Source: Phenylobacterium deserti
GTDB lineage: Bacteria; Pseudomonadota; Alphaproteobacteria; Caulobacterales; Caulobacteraceae
Direction of reading: 5' to 3'
NCBI RefSeq assembly: GCF_003254705.1
Contig: NZ_QFYR01000001.1
Span: 434,001 to 498,000, forward strand
DNA: 64,000 nucleotides
Below are positions 35,873-45,234 of the stretch, in pieces. Positions within the stretch are counted from its first letter, which is position 1. Every line of letters starts with the position of its first letter. Position numbers and translations under genes: made by a program. Below the pieces are notes generated by a model, which was not told the DNA's origin, searched no databases, and saw only the letters and a program-made list of their open reading frames with translations.

Positions 35873-36585
35873 TGGTTTTGCGCGGCGCTCCCGGCGGAGC
35901 CGGCGGCGGCGGCGGCGGAGCCCGCCGTCAGGCGGAAGCGCTTGCCGTCACGGTTGAAGGCGGCCATCTGCGGCGTCACCTCGAAGCCGATCAGCACCTC
36001 GAAGTTGGCGCCCGAGGTCGTGGCGGTGCCCCGCGGAATGACGATCTCGCCGACGGTCTCGGTGACGTAGACACGGTCCTGCCCCTTATCGAAGGTGACC
36101 GGCAGATCGAAGAATTCCTTGGTGATGACCTCGCGGTTGCGGTCGGTCACCGCCACCCAATAGCGGTAGGTTTTGGCAGAGCCTTCGGCTTGCGGGCCCT
36201 TGCCCAGCTCGAACAGCATCTCCATGCGCACGCGGATCGGCTCTTCGTCCTTGTACTGGCAGCCGGCCGAGATGCCCTGGATCTCGCCGGTGTAGGCCAC
36301 GTTGGCCGCCGCTTCGCGCCCGTCCTTGAACTCGACGTAGCGCGCAGCGTCGTAGAGCGTCTTCACGAAGGGGCACGGGCCGGAGTTGCGCATGGCGGCG
36401 AGCGGCGCCTGGCGGTTGCCCCACTCCTCCTCGCGCTTGCGGCGGGCGCTGGCGGTGTCCTCCTGCCCGCTGCCGTCGGCCTGGCGGCTGCGGCCCTGGG
36501 CGGCGGCGCTCATCGGAAGGCTGGTGGCGGCCACCGCAACGGCGGCGACGACGGTAAGCAGGCGGCGCATCAAGCAAGCGTCCAT
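35869..36585 (-). CDS. Secreted protein of unknown function, coupled to argS
   Basis: The 238-residue protein has a cleavable signal peptide (about 1-30, [20 protein letters not shown]). The mature part is soluble and beta-rich, with [40 protein letters not shown] and the terminal [20 protein letters not shown]. Two Cys could form a disulfide. The C-terminal Ala/Gly/Ser tail is low complexity. I do not recognise a named family. The stop overlaps the argS start. ATG 36585 or ATG 36570 (MRRLL) could be the start; neither has a strong binding site. Confidence 0.8.
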   Translation of the reverse strand: MDACLMRRLLTVVAAVAVAATSLPMSAAAQGRSRQADGSGQEDTASARRKREEEWGNRQAPLAAMRNSGPCPFVKTLYDAARYVEFKDGREAAANVAYTGEIQGISAGCQYKDEEPIRVRMEMLFELGKGPQAEGSAKTYRYWVAVTDRNREVITKEFFDLPVTFDKGQDRVYVTETVGEIVIPRGTATTSGANFEVLIGFEVTPQMAAFNRDGKRFRLTAGSAAAAAGSAGSAAQNQ

Positions 36586-36697
36586 GGATAGGGAGGCGCG
36601 CGCGGCGCGCGCGGGAATGTCGGCCTTCACTACAGCCTCACGAATAAGGCCGCAACGCGGCTGGCGGTAAGGGGGCGGAACCCTTAGGTTCTGCGCC

Positions 36698-37651
36698 ATG
36701 GACCTGCCCGCCGCCCGCCCCGAACTAACCGTCCTCCTGGCGACCCCCCGCGGGTTCTGTGCCGGCGTCGATCGGGCCATCCAGATCGTCGAACGCGCCA
36801 TCGAGAAGTACGGCGCGCCGGTCTATGTCCGCCACGAGATCGTGCACAACCGGCACGTCGTGGACCGACTGAAGGCCATGGGCGCGGTGTTCGTGGAAGA
36901 GCTGGAAGAATGCCCGGCGGACCGCCCCGTGGTGTTTTCGGCGCACGGAGTGCCTAAGAGCGTGCCGGCTGAGGCCAAGGCTCGCCAGATGCTCTACCTG
37001 GACGCCACCTGCCCGCTCGTCTCGAAGGTCCACGTCGAGGCGCAAAGGCACTATGACGCCGGGCGCGAGATCGTGCTGATCGGCCACGCGGGTCACCCTG
37101 AGGTGGTCGGGACCATGGGCCAGCTGCCCGATGGCGTGGTCAGCCTGATCGAGACTGTGGACGACGTGGCGACCTTCGCGCCGAAGGATCCGATGAACGT
37201 CGCGTTCGTCACCCAAACGACCCTTTCGGTCGACGACACCACCGAGATCGTGGAGGCGCTGAAGGCGCGGTTCCCCGGGATCAGCGCGCCCCACAAGGAA
37301 GACATCTGCTACGCCACCACCAATCGCCAGGAAGCGGTCAAGGCGATCGCTGGCGAAAGCGACGTGTTGCTGGTCCTGGGCAGCGCCAACTCGTCAAACT
37401 CGGTCCGCCTGGCTGAAGTCGGACGGCGATCGGGCGCGGCAGCCTACCTGATCGACGACGCCAGCAAGCTCGACTTCGCCTGGCTAGAAGGCGCGCGGGT
37501 GGTGGGTGTGACGGCGGGAGCCTCGGCGCCCGAAGTGCTGGTGCAGGGCCTGATCGACCGCCTTGCCGAAGTGTTCTCGGTCGAGGTGCAGGAAGTGGAA
37601 GCCGCGCGCGAAACGGTTAGCTTCAAGCTGCCGCGCGTTCTGGCGAGCTGA
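36698..37651 (+). CDS. ispH: 4-hydroxy-3-methylbut-2-enyl diphosphate reductase
   Basis: The 317-residue iron-sulfur enzyme performs the last step of the MEP isoprenoid pathway, making IPP and DMAPP. The three cluster Cys are visible: Cys21 in [14 protein letters not shown], Cys near 107 in [15 protein letters not shown], and Cys near 206 in [30 protein letters not shown] and the substrate-diphosphate loop [16 protein letters not shown] also fit. It is divergent from the secreted protein gene by 112 bases and followed 14 bases later by a YciI gene. Confidence 0.96.
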   Translation: MDLPAARPELTVLLATPRGFCAGVDRAIQIVERAIEKYGAPVYVRHEIVHNRHVVDRLKAMGAVFVEELEECPADRPVVFSAHGVPKSVPAEAKARQMLYLDATCPLVSKVHVEAQRHYDAGREIVLIGHAGHPEVVGTMGQLPDGVVSLIETVDDVATFAPKDPMNVAFVTQTTLSVDDTTEIVEALKARFPGISAPHKEDICYATTNRQEAVKAIAGESDVLLVLGSANSSNSVRLAEVGRRSGAAAYLIDDASKLDFAWLEGARVVGVTAGASAPEVLVQGLIDRLAEVFSVEVQEVEAARETVSFKLPRVLAS

Positions 37652-37665
37652 GGGGCGCAAGCAAG

Positions 37666-37917
37666 ATGAAGTATCTGGTGGTGGCGATCCGGCGCCCTGA
37701 CTTCCGCGCGGAAGTGGGCGCCGCTCACCAAGCCTTCCTCTCGGAGCTGCGCGGTCAAGGCAAAATCGAGCAGTCCGGGGGCTTCACCGACAAGACCGGC
37801 GGCGCCTATGTCGTGCTGGCCGACGACCTGGAGACAGCCAAGGCCATGGTGGCCCGCGATCCGCTCGTCCTTGAAGGCGTCTCTGACCTGACGGTCTACG
37901 AATGGGACGCGAAGTAA
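37666..37917 (+). CDS. YciI-like protein
   Basis: The 83-residue protein has the YCII fold (dimeric alpha-beta barrel). MKYLVVAIRRPDFRAEV opens the first strand. HQAFLSELRGQGKIEQSGGF gives the family His and second strand, and GAYVVLADDLETAKAMVARD the third. ARDPLVLEGVSDLTVYEWDA is the closing motif. YciI proteins are often enzymes or chlorite-dismutase-like relatives of unknown role. It shares the ispH operon. Confidence 0.88.
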   Translation: MKYLVVAIRRPDFRAEVGAAHQAFLSELRGQGKIEQSGGFTDKTGGAYVVLADDLETAKAMVARDPLVLEGVSDLTVYEWDAK

Positions 37918-37920
37918 GCG

Positions 37921-38127
37921 TCAGCCTTCATCGCTGAAGATCTGCTCGATGGGCAGGGCGAACAAACGCGCGATCTTGAACGCCAGCGGCAGGGACGGGT
38001 CGTACTTGCCCGTCTCGATCGCATTGACGCTTTGACGGGAAACGCCGAGCCGGTCGGCCAGATCGCCCTGGCTCCAGTCGCGCTCTGCCCGCAACACCTT
38101 GAGACGGTTCTTCAACGCGCCCTCCAT
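37921..38127 (-). CDS. Small XRE-family helix-turn-helix regulator
   Basis: The 68-residue protein is a single Cro/CI-type helix-turn-helix: MEGALKNRLKVLRAERDWSQ, then GDLADRLGVSRQSVNAIETG and KYDPSLPLAFKIARLFALPI, ending EQIFSDEG. This compact type often pairs with a small membrane protein. Its start lies 16 bases inside the upstream membrane gene, so expression is coupled. It probably represses its own operon. Confidence 0.92.
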   Translation of the reverse strand: MEGALKNRLKVLRAERDWSQGDLADRLGVSRQSVNAIETGKYDPSLPLAFKIARLFALPIEQIFSDEG

Positions 38128-38516
38128 GCCACCCAGGCGGAGGTCAGGCTCCAGGCCGCGCACCAGCAGGGGAACAGGATGATCACGGGGAAGGGCGGCA
38201 GGTCCGTGTACTCCTGAAGGAATCCCCAGGCTGTCGCGCCCAGCAGGATCACGCCGGTGGCCAGCAGCATCGAGCGAGCCTGCAGAAGCCGGAAGTACTC
38301 GTCCTCCTGCTCTTCCAGAAGGCGCGCCATGGCCCAGATCACGACGCCGATCGGGATCACGGGCAGAAGCGCAGCGGCGTGTTTCGGACCGTCGGGCAAG
38401 TTCTCGATCGGCGTCACCCAACTGATCAGCACGACAAGAGCGACGTAGGCGATCATGGCGGGCCAGAACCGCCGTTGGTAGCGCCGGTTCGCCGGCGACC
38501 ATTTCGAACGTGACAT
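38112..38516 (-). CDS. Four-helix membrane protein paired with XRE regulator
   Basis: The 134-residue protein has about four hydrophobic segments (PAMIAYVALVVLISWV; AALLPVIPIGVVIWAMA; LLATGVILLGATAWGFL; FPVIILFPCWCAAWSLTSAW). AAGGAGG precedes ATG 38516 at good spacing. The last 16 bases overlap the XRE gene. Membrane protein plus small XRE regulator is a recurrent Caulobacterales pair of unknown role. I do not recognise the membrane family by name. Confidence 0.82.
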   Translation of the reverse strand: MSRSKWSPANRRYQRRFWPAMIAYVALVVLISWVTPIENLPDGPKHAAALLPVIPIGVVIWAMARLLEEQEDEYFRLLQARSMLLATGVILLGATAWGFLQEYTDLPPFPVIILFPCWCAAWSLTSAWVAWRAR

Positions 38517-38598
38517 GCAAGCCTCCTTGTCTGGATGACAAGGAAACACGACACACTAGGGGTGTCAAGGACGCATGACAAAATGCTATGTAGGCTTG

Positions 38599-39486
38599 CT
38601 ACTGAACCCGAGTGACCTCGAAGCCCCGCGCTTGCAGGAGAGCCGGCAAGCCGTCCTCGCCGATCAGGTGCAACGCTCCCACATTCACAAGCTCCACCCC
38701 CGAGCCGGCCATCTGACGGACCAGGGCGTCCGTCCAGGCAAGGTTTCGCCGGCGGAGAAGGGCGTCATAGAGGCTGGGGTTTTCGCGGCGCATGTCGCCC
38801 ACCAGGCCAGGCGCGAGACGTTCCACGTCGCCACTGATCCAGGCCTGCTGGAGGCTCTCGCCTGAAGCGGCGAGGGTTAGACGAGCCCGGCGACGGCCTT
38901 GTTCGCGGATCACGTCCGACAGGTACTGGACCTCCGCGGCGTTGGAGAGGCTGGCGAACATGCGCGCCTGATCTTCAAGGGTCTCGAAGGCCCGCATCGG
39001 CTTGGCGTCGCGGGTCGCGGTGCGGGTGACGGCCAGATCAGCGCCTTTTTGAACCTGGGCTCCGCCGGCTGCCGCGCCGCGAACCGACAGCATCAGGGCC
39101 ACCGCCCAAGGCCGCAGGTGGTCGATGCGGGCAAGGTCCACCTGCTGGGAAAGCGCCCGCAGATCAGCCGCCGGCAGCTTGCGGCTGAGCGGCGCACCGG
39201 GATCAACGCCATAGCGCCGGACGATGTCGCCGATGGTGCGAGGGTCGGCGCCGCTCAAGTCCGCTTCGAACCAGACAGTATGGGCACGCGCATAGGCGGC
39301 GTCATAGAGCGGGGTGCGCCAGCTCAGTCCCGCTGGCAGGGCATGCAAGGTGCCGAAGAGATAGATTTCGGAGTCCTGGTCCCGGACCAGCCAAAGCGCC
39401 GGAGCGGCCCCCACCGCTCCGGCGCTCGACAGCCACCCGACAAGGATCGCGGTCGCGACAAGCGCGGCCCTGCGAAACCAGCCCAA
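38599..39486 (-). CDS. TraB/GumN family protein
   Basis: The 295-residue secreted protein has an N-terminal signal or anchor (ALVATAILVGWLSSAGAVGA). The TraB/GumN fold is shown by IYLFGTLHALPAGLSWRTP with the family GTxH motif, VWFEADLSGADPRTIG, LSRKLPAADLRALSQQVDLA and the final VNVGALHLIGEDGLPALLQA (second GxxH). The two conserved His/Glu clusters suggest a metalloprotease-like active site (Tiki relatives). The TTG at 39486 is chosen because GGAGGGG precedes it by seven bases. Confidence 0.87.
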   Translation of the reverse strand: MGWFRRAALVATAILVGWLSSAGAVGAAPALWLVRDQDSEIYLFGTLHALPAGLSWRTPLYDAAYARAHTVWFEADLSGADPRTIGDIVRRYGVDPGAPLSRKLPAADLRALSQQVDLARIDHLRPWAVALMLSVRGAAAGGAQVQKGADLAVTRTATRDAKPMRAFETLEDQARMFASLSNAAEVQYLSDVIREQGRRRARLTLAASGESLQQAWISGDVERLAPGLVGDMRRENPSLYDALLRRRNLAWTDALVRQMAGSGVELVNVGALHLIGEDGLPALLQARGFEVTRVQ

Positions 39487-39603
39487 GTTCGCCCCCTCCA
39501 CGAGGCTCCACAAGGAAGCCCCGCCCCGCTGAAGGACCGCCGGCGGCCCCCACCGCCGGCGTCCCCAGGCGCCACGGGCGCGCTCTCCAGGATGCGCCCG
39601 TGA

Positions 39604-40623
39604 CTACCCGTTCCAAGCCTTGAAGTGCTTGGATAACTTCAGTCCCTGACGCTGGTAATGCGACCCGAGGTCGCCATAAAGTCGTGTCGGGCGATTAGTT
39701 AGCGGCTCATAGACCAGTCGCGCGACAGTCTGGCCGTCCTCCAGGATGAATGGCGTCTCGTGGCTGCGCACCTCCAGAACGCCCCGCGAGCCTTTGCCGT
39801 GCGCTTCATCCGTCCCGAAGCCGGGATCGAAGAAGCCCGCATAGTGCACGCGGAATTCGCCCACCGACGGATCAATCGGCGTCATCTCGGCCGCCTCGAG
39901 CACGGGGATCTCCACCGCCTCCTTGGAGGCCAGGATGTAGAACTCGCCCGGATCCAGCAGCAACTGGCCGTTCTGCGGAATCAGTGGCTCCCAATATTGC
40001 CGGGGATCGTGGCCATCGACGTGATCGAGGTCGACGACCGGAGCATGGCGGCGAGCGCGGAACCCGGCGATGCCGTTGGAGAGGTCGACGCCGACGCTTT
40101 CGGTGCGCAGGTGCTCAGGGCGGCCACGCTTGAGGCGCAGCTGGTTCAGCCGCGTACCGCGCCGGACGAGCACGGAAAAGGTCTGAGGCGCGATCTCGAT
40201 AAAGGTGGGGCCGTGGTAGCCCTCCTCCACGTCGTCGAAGGCGTTGCCGCGATCGGTGAGCAGGCGGACGAATACGTCCACTCGGCCCGTGGAGCTCTTC
40301 GGGTTGGCGCGGGCGGCGACGCCCGGCGGCAGGGCGAGGCTTTCCTGCAGCTCGGCGATGTAGACGCAGCCCTTCTCCAGAACCGCGCCCTTCTCCAGAT
40401 CGAGCTCGTGCATCGCCACTTCGGCGATCCGATCGCGCACGGTGTGCCGACCCGGCAGGAACGAGGCGCGGACGCGCCACACCCGTGACCCCAGGCGCAG
40501 GTCCAAGCTCGCCGGCTGGACCTGGTCGTGATCGAACGGGCTTTGGGAGATGATGGCGCCCTGGCTTATCAGGGCGTCGATGGATTGGCAGGGCAGGATG
40601 CCCGGGCGTTCGGCGTCGCTCAT
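39604..40623 (-). CDS. dcd: Long-form 2'-deoxycytidine 5'-triphosphate deaminase (PF06559)
   Basis: The 339-residue protein is the alphaproteobacterial long dCTP deaminase type, about twice the length of E. coli Dcd, with two dUTPase-like domains. The first has QVQPASLDLRLGSRVWRVRA and ANPKSSTGRVDVFVRLLTDR. The second has LLDPGEFYILASKEAVEIPV and HYAGFFDPGFGTDEAHGKGS. It makes dUTP from dCTP for thymidylate synthesis. It is divergent from metZ with 129 bases between them. Confidence 0.93.
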   Translation of the reverse strand: MSDAERPGILPCQSIDALISQGAIISQSPFDHDQVQPASLDLRLGSRVWRVRASFLPGRHTVRDRIAEVAMHELDLEKGAVLEKGCVYIAELQESLALPPGVAARANPKSSTGRVDVFVRLLTDRGNAFDDVEEGYHGPTFIEIAPQTFSVLVRRGTRLNQLRLKRGRPEHLRTESVGVDLSNGIAGFRARRHAPVVDLDHVDGHDPRQYWEPLIPQNGQLLLDPGEFYILASKEAVEIPVLEAAEMTPIDPSVGEFRVHYAGFFDPGFGTDEAHGKGSRGVLEVRSHETPFILEDGQTVARLVYEPLTNRPTRLYGDLGSHYQRQGLKLSKHFKAWNG

Positions 40624-40752
40624 GGGCGGGCAAGCCTTAGCGGAGAATCCCTTGCTTGCAAGCGATCTGGCGCCGCTTGGAGGAAAGCGGCCCTTGACGC
40701 TCCCGCCCCCCGGGCGTTCAAGCGACCTCCCTTCAGACGGCAGGAGCGCATG

Positions 40753-41937
40753 ATGGCCGAGGATCCGAACACCTGGGAAGTCGAAACCCGGCTGGTGCGC
40801 GGCGGCATGGCGCGCACGCCGTACGGGGAGATGAGCGAAGCGCTCTTCCTCACCCAGAGCTTCGCCTACGACAGCGCCGAAGCGGCGGATCGCCGGTTCT
40901 CCGGCGAAGACCCGGGCTTCATCTACCAACGGTTCGGCAACCCCACGACATCGATCTTCGAAGACCGTCTGGCCCTGCTGGAAGGCGCAGAGCAGTGCCG
41001 CGCCACGGCGTCCGGCATGGCGGCCGTGCAGATGGCGCTGATGGGCCTGCTGCGGGCGGGCGATCACCTGGTGGCCGGCCGCGCCCTGTTCGGGTCCTGC
41101 CGCTGGATCGTTTCGGAGCTGCTGCCGCGGTTCGGCGTGGAGACCACCTATGTGGACGCCACGGACTTGTCGGCCTGGCGCAACGCCGTGCGGCCGAACA
41201 CCAAGGCGTTCCTGGTGGAGACGCCGGCCAACCCGCTGCTCGAGATCACCGACATCGCGGCTGTGGCGCAGGTGGCCAAGGACGCCGGCGCCAAGCTGGT
41301 GGTCGACAACGTCTTCGCCACGCCGGTCTTCCAGAAGCCGCTGGCGCTGGGCGCGGACGTGGTCGTCTATTCCGCAACCAAGCACATCGACGGCCAGGGC
41401 CGCGTGCTGGGCGGGGCGATCCTGGGCGGCGCCGAGCTAATGACGGAAGCCTACAAGGACCTGCTGCGGCATACGGGTCCGGCGCTGTCGCCGTTCAACG
41501 CCTGGGTGCTGCTGAAGGGGCTCGAGACGCTTGAGCTGCGGGTGCGCCGCCAGACGGAGAATGCGGCCAAGGTCGCAGAGGCGCTGGCCGGCCACGGCAA
41601 GACCCAGCAGCTGGTCTGGTGCGGCCGCCACGACCACCCGCAGGCCGAGGTCATCGCGCGGCAGATGAGCGGCGGCGGCAACGTGCTGGCCTTCGACCTG
41701 GGCAGCCGGGATGTGGCTTGGCGTTTCCTGAATGCGCTGGAGATCGTCGATATCTCCAACAACCTGGGTGACGCCAAGTCGATGGCCACCCACCCCTCGA
41801 CCACTACCCACCGCTCCATGCCGGAAGCCGAACGGATCGAGATCGGCCTGACGGAAGGCTGGGTGCGGATGAGCGTCGGGCTGGAGGGCGCCGGCGACCT
41901 AGTGCGCGACGTGAGCCGGGCGCTGGACGCGGCGTGA
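40753..41937 (+). CDS. metZ: O-succinylhomoserine sulfhydrylase
   Basis: This 394-residue PLP enzyme of the Cys/Met-metabolism family makes homocysteine from an O-acyl-homoserine and sulfide. Visible are SFAYDSAEAADRRF, YQRFGNPTTSIFEDRLALLE, ATASGMAAVQMALMGLLRAG, the PLP-lysine motif VVYSATKHIDGQGRVLGG (Lys near 208) and the C-terminal THRSMPEAERIEIGLTEGWV. MetZ rather than MetB is favoured by ALFLTQSFAY and overall similarity. ATG 40753 is six bases from AGGAG; ATG 40750 is also in frame. A strong hairpin follows the gene. Confidence 0.93.
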   Translation: MAEDPNTWEVETRLVRGGMARTPYGEMSEALFLTQSFAYDSAEAADRRFSGEDPGFIYQRFGNPTTSIFEDRLALLEGAEQCRATASGMAAVQMALMGLLRAGDHLVAGRALFGSCRWIVSELLPRFGVETTYVDATDLSAWRNAVRPNTKAFLVETPANPLLEITDIAAVAQVAKDAGAKLVVDNVFATPVFQKPLALGADVVVYSATKHIDGQGRVLGGAILGGAELMTEAYKDLLRHTGPALSPFNAWVLLKGLETLELRVRRQTENAAKVAEALAGHGKTQQLVWCGRHDHPQAEVIARQMSGGGNVLAFDLGSRDVAWRFLNALEIVDISNNLGDAKSMATHPSTTTHRSMPEAERIEIGLTEGWVRMSVGLEGAGDLVRDVSRALDAA

Positions 41938-41944
41938 CAGCAAA

Positions 41945-41969
41945 ACGGCCGGGCGATCCGCCCGGCCGT
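41945..41969. terminator. Bidirectional hairpin terminator between metZ and hslO
   Basis: ACGGCCGGGCG (41945-41955) pairs with CGCCCGGCCGT (41959-41969) around ATC. On the plus strand it lacks a T-run; on the minus strand it is followed by TTTT. It sits between the convergent ends of metZ and hslO and should terminate both. Confidence 0.85.
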
Positions 41970-41997
41970 CTAGAACTTCTAGAGCTGCCGCCCGCGC

Positions 41998-42897
41998 CTA
42001 CTGCACGGCCTCTTCGAGCTTGGCCGGATCCACCGCGTAGACGCGGCTGCAGTACTCGCAGGTGACGTGGATCAGGCCGTCAGGCTCGACCATGTCCTTG
42101 CGATCCGAGGCAGGGAAGGACTTCAGCACCGTCTCGATCCGATCCTGACCGCAACGGCAGAAGGCCCGCAGGGGCTTGGAGCCGAACACCCGCACGCCGT
42201 CCTCGTGGAAGAGGCGGAACAGCAGGGTGTTGGAGGCGAGCTCCGGGTCGACCAGTTCGTCCTCGCCGATGGTCTCGAACAGCGCCTGGGTGCGCGTCCA
42301 AGCCTCTTCGGTGGAGCCTCGGGCGTCGTCCTCGGCGATGTTCTGGATCAGCACGCCACCAGCGCGCCAGGCGCCGTCCTCACGACCCACGGCCAGGCGC
42401 ACCCGGGTCGGCGTCTGTTCGGACTGGGCGAAGTACTGCTCGGCGCAGAGCGCCAGGGTCTCACCCTCGATGGCAGTGATGCCCTGATAGCGGTCCATGT
42501 CCGCGCCCTGGTCCACCGTCATGAGGAACACGCCGTCGCCCAGCAGGCTGCGGGCGCCGGGGCGGACGAAGCCGGCGGAGGCCTGGGCCACCTCGTCTTC
42601 GTCGTAGCGGCAGTAGCCCCGCAGGCCGCCGGAGGTGTCATAGTCGGCCACGACGTAGCGCACCGGGCCCGAGCCCCGCGCCTCGACGATCAGCCGACCG
42701 TCGAACTTCAGGTTGGAGCCGACCAGGGCGGCAAGCGCGCAGGCTTCGCCCAGCAGGTTGGCCACCGGCTCGGGATAGGCGTGCGCCTTCAGGATCTCAT
42801 CGACGGAGACGCCGAGGCGGGCGACGCGGCCGCGCACCGGCTCACCCTCGATCTGGAATGCGCCGACGAGGTCGTCAGGAACGGTATTTTCGGACAT
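41998..42897 (-). CDS. hslO: Redox-regulated chaperone Hsp33
   Basis: This 299-residue holdase chaperone is activated by oxidation. The C-terminal zinc site has the usual CxC and CxxC: FCRCGQDRIETV and VTCEYCSRVYAVD. FCRCGQDR comes first and CEYC about 25 residues later. The N-terminal domain shows GSNLKFDGRLIVEARGSGPV and VRYVVADYDTSGGLRGYCRY. It lies downstream of argF on the same strand with 71 bases and a hairpin between. Confidence 0.95.
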   Translation of the reverse strand: MSENTVPDDLVGAFQIEGEPVRGRVARLGVSVDEILKAHAYPEPVANLLGEACALAALVGSNLKFDGRLIVEARGSGPVRYVVADYDTSGGLRGYCRYDEDEVAQASAGFVRPGARSLLGDGVFLMTVDQGADMDRYQGITAIEGETLALCAEQYFAQSEQTPTRVRLAVGREDGAWRAGGVLIQNIAEDDARGSTEEAWTRTQALFETIGEDELVDPELASNTLLFRLFHEDGVRVFGSKPLRAFCRCGQDRIETVLKSFPASDRKDMVEPDGLIHVTCEYCSRVYAVDPAKLEEAVQ

Positions 42898-42913
42898 GGC
42901 GGCTCATATAGGA

Positions 42914-42940
42914 GGCCCATCTCAGTTTGCGAGATGGGCC
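42914..42940 (-). terminator. Hairpin between argF and hslO
   Basis: GGCCCATCTC (42914-42923) pairs with GAGATGGGCC (42931-42940) with a seven-base loop. It lies after the argF stop and 16 bases before the hslO start. There is no T-run on either strand, so it may be a weak terminator, an mRNA-stabilising stem or a control on hslO translation. Confidence 0.6.
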
Positions 42941-42968
42941 CGTTTGCGAGGCTCGGACCGTAAGGCTG

Positions 42969-43904
42969 TCAGATCTTGCCGAAGCACCAGGCCAGGATCG
43001 ACTTCTGCGCGTGGATGCGGTTCTCGGCTTCGTCGATCACCACGCTGCGGGGCCCGTCGATCACCTCGTCCGTCACCTCCTCGCCGCGGTGTGCGGGCAG
43101 GCAGTGCAGGAAGATGGCGTCGGAGGCGGCCTTGTCCATCATGGCGTCGTCCACCTGATAGGCCTCAAAGGCCTCCAGGCGCTCGTCATGGTCGGTGTCG
43201 CCCATGGAGACCCAGGTGTCGGTGACCACCACATCGGCTCCGCGCACGGCGTCCTCCGGGTTCTCGGCGGCCTCCACACGGCCGCCCTGCTCGGCCGCGC
43301 GGGCGAGGTCCAGCAGGTCGGGATGGTAGAGCGCCGGGCAGGCGATCTTCAGGGTGAAGCCGAGCTTCGGCGCAGCGTGGATGAAGCTTGAGCAAACGTT
43401 GTTGCCGTCTCCCACCCAGGCGATCGTCTTGCCGGCGATCGGGCCGCGGTGCTCTTCGATGGTAAGGATGTCGGCCAGAATCTGGCACGGGTGGCTCTTG
43501 TCCGACAGGCCGTTGATCACCGGCACGTCCGCCGCCAAGGCCAGCCGCTCGATGTCTTCGTGTCTGTTGGCGCGCAGCATGATGGCGTCGACCATGCGCG
43601 AGAGCACCCGGGCGGTGTCCTCGATCGGCTCGCCGCGGCCAAGCTGCATCTCCACCGCATTGCTGATGATCACGTCTCCGCCCAGCTGGCGCATGGCGGC
43701 GTCGAACGAGAAGCGCGTCCGGGTGGAGTTCTTCTCGAAGATCATCGCCAGGGTGCGGCCGTCGGCCGGACGGTCGGCGTCGACGCGGCCCTTGGGCCAG
43801 CCGGCGCGCGCCTTCTTGCGGGCGTGGGCGTCATCGAGGATGGCGCGGAGCTCAGCGGGCTCCAGCTTCCAGAGGTCGAGGAAATGACGGGGCGGCGTGC
43901 TCAT
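42969..43904 (-). CDS. argF: Ornithine carbamoyltransferase, anabolic
   Basis: This 311-residue cytoplasmic enzyme joins ornithine and carbamoyl phosphate to citrulline in arginine synthesis. It has the carbamoyl-phosphate loop [17 protein letters not shown], the motif [15 protein letters not shown] (HPCQ), and the ornithine/catalytic site [17 protein letters not shown] (HCLP). [12 protein letters not shown] is the SMG loop. Its ATG overlaps the argD stop in ATGA. Confidence 0.96.
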   Translation of the reverse strand: MSTPPRHFLDLWKLEPAELRAILDDAHARKKARAGWPKGRVDADRPADGRTLAMIFEKNSTRTRFSFDAAMRQLGGDVIISNAVEMQLGRGEPIEDTARVLSRMVDAIMLRANRHEDIERLALAADVPVINGLSDKSHPCQILADILTIEEHRGPIAGKTIAWVGDGNNVCSSFIHAAPKLGFTLKIACPALYHPDLLDLARAAEQGGRVEAAENPEDAVRGADVVVTDTWVSMGDTDHDERLEAFEAYQVDDAMMDKAASDAIFLHCLPAHRGEEVTDEVIDGPRSVVIDEAENRIHAQKSILAWCFGKI

Positions 43905-45133
43905 GCGGCGGCCTGGGCCTTCTGGCGGGCGGCCTCGCAGGCGCGCTCAAGCTTTTCGATGGCCTCGCGGGCCTCTTCGAGGGTGAGGGTCAGCGGCGGC
44001 AGCAGCCGCACGCAGTTGTCGCCGCCGCCGGCGATCAGCAGGTGCTGGTCGCGCGCGTGCTGCATGAACTCGCGGTTCGGGGTGGCGAGCTTCACACCGA
44101 TCAGCAGGCCCTTGCCGCGAATGTCGACCACGACGTCGGGGAAGCGGTCCTTCAGGCCCGAAAGCTGCTGGTTGAAGTAGCCGGCGACCTCACGCACGTG
44201 CGCCTGCAGCTCGGGCTTCACCAGTTCTTCGACAGCGGCGAGACCGACCGCCATGGCGAGCGGGTTGCCGCCATAGGTCGAGCCGTGGCTGCCCGGCGTC
44301 ATGCCGCGCGCCGCTTCCGCGGTCGCCAGGCAGGCGCCCACCGGGAAGCCGCCGCCCAGGGCCTTGGCCACGCACATGATGTCGGGGACCGCGTCGCCCG
44401 CCCACTCATAGGCGAAGAGCTTGCCCGAGCGGCCAAGGCCGCACTGAACTTCGTCGTAGATCAGCAGGGTCCCGGTCTCGTCGCACAGCCGGCGGATCTC
44501 GCGCAGGGCGCTTTCATCCCACGAGCGCGCCCCGCCCTCGCCTTGCACGGGCTCCAGGATGATGGCCGCCGTGGTCTCACCCACCAGCGCCTTGAGCGCT
44601 TCAAGATCGCCGAACTGGGCGTGGACGAAGCCAGGCATCGGCGGGCCGAAACCCTCGAGGTAGGAAGCGTTTCCAGAGGCGTTCACCGCCGCCAGGGTGC
44701 GGCCGTGGAACGAGCCGTCGAAGCCGATGATGTCGATCCGCTCCGGCTGGCCCTTGGCCCAGTGATACTTGCGGGCCGTCTTGATGGCGCACTCGATCGC
44801 CTCGGTCCCCGAGTTGGTGAAGAACACCACGTCGGCGAAGGTGCTGTCGGTGAGCAGCTGCGCGAGCTTCTGCTGGCCTGGGATCGTGAAAACGTTGGAG
44901 ACGTGCCAGAGCTTCTCGGCCTGGTCCTTTACCGCCTGCACGAGCTTGGGGTGGCTGTGGCCCAGCGCGTTCACCGCGATGCCGGCCATGCAGTCCAGAT
45001 AGGCGTCGCCGTCCGTGGTGTAGAGACGCGCCCCCTCGCCTCGCTCGAACGCCAGCGGGGCGCGCGCGTAGACGCCCATGATGTGGTCGCTGGGAACAGG
45101 CGCGGCGGCTTGGCTCGCGGTCTTCTCGGTCAC
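43901..45133 (-). CDS. argD: Acetylornithine aminotransferase
   Basis: The 410-residue PLP class III aminotransferase converts N-acetylglutamate semialdehyde to N-acetylornithine, and possibly also acts in lysine synthesis. Blocks are [80 protein letters not shown] with the PLP Asp, and [20 protein letters not shown] with the PLP Lys. Start GTG 45133 has GGAGG about nine bases upstream and an N-terminus of family length. It is the promoter-proximal gene of argD-argF-hslO. Confidence 0.95.
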   Translation of the reverse strand: MTEKTASQAAAPVPSDHIMGVYARAPLAFERGEGARLYTTDGDAYLDCMAGIAVNALGHSHPKLVQAVKDQAEKLWHVSNVFTIPGQQKLAQLLTDSTFADVVFFTNSGTEAIECAIKTARKYHWAKGQPERIDIIGFDGSFHGRTLAAVNASGNASYLEGFGPPMPGFVHAQFGDLEALKALVGETTAAIILEPVQGEGGARSWDESALREIRRLCDETGTLLIYDEVQCGLGRSGKLFAYEWAGDAVPDIMCVAKALGGGFPVGACLATAEAARGMTPGSHGSTYGGNPLAMAVGLAAVEELVKPELQAHVREVAGYFNQQLSGLKDRFPDVVVDIRGKGLLIGVKLATPNREFMQHARDQHLLIAGGGDNCVRLLPPLTLTLEEAREAIEKLERACEAARQKAQAAA

Positions 45134-45158
45134 GGAGAGAGCCCTCCAAAACGGAAGC

Positions 45159-45217
45159 GTCCCCGCCGCTTGGCGACGGGGACTGGAAGGCCTGGCGTTT
45201 TCTCCTCCGAACGGAGG
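45159..45217 (-). promoter_or_regulatory. Two hairpins in the argD leader
   Basis: GTCCCC (45159-45164) pairs with GGGGAC (45178-45183), with an inner GCC/GGC stem and a GCTT turn. CCTCC (45204-45208) pairs with GGAGG (45213-45217). On the argD strand the first-transcribed hairpin is 45217-45204, and the second ends 25 bases before the GTG and is followed by GTTTTGG. One could terminate the ABC permease transcript; the second resembles an attenuator. Confidence 0.45.
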
Positions 45218-45234
45218 TGTGTCAACGAATTCGG

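Noticed and set aside
39604-41385. 593-residue frame including the dCTP deaminase
   Set aside because: Residues before the ATG at 40623 are antisense to metZ. The family N-terminus starts at 40623.
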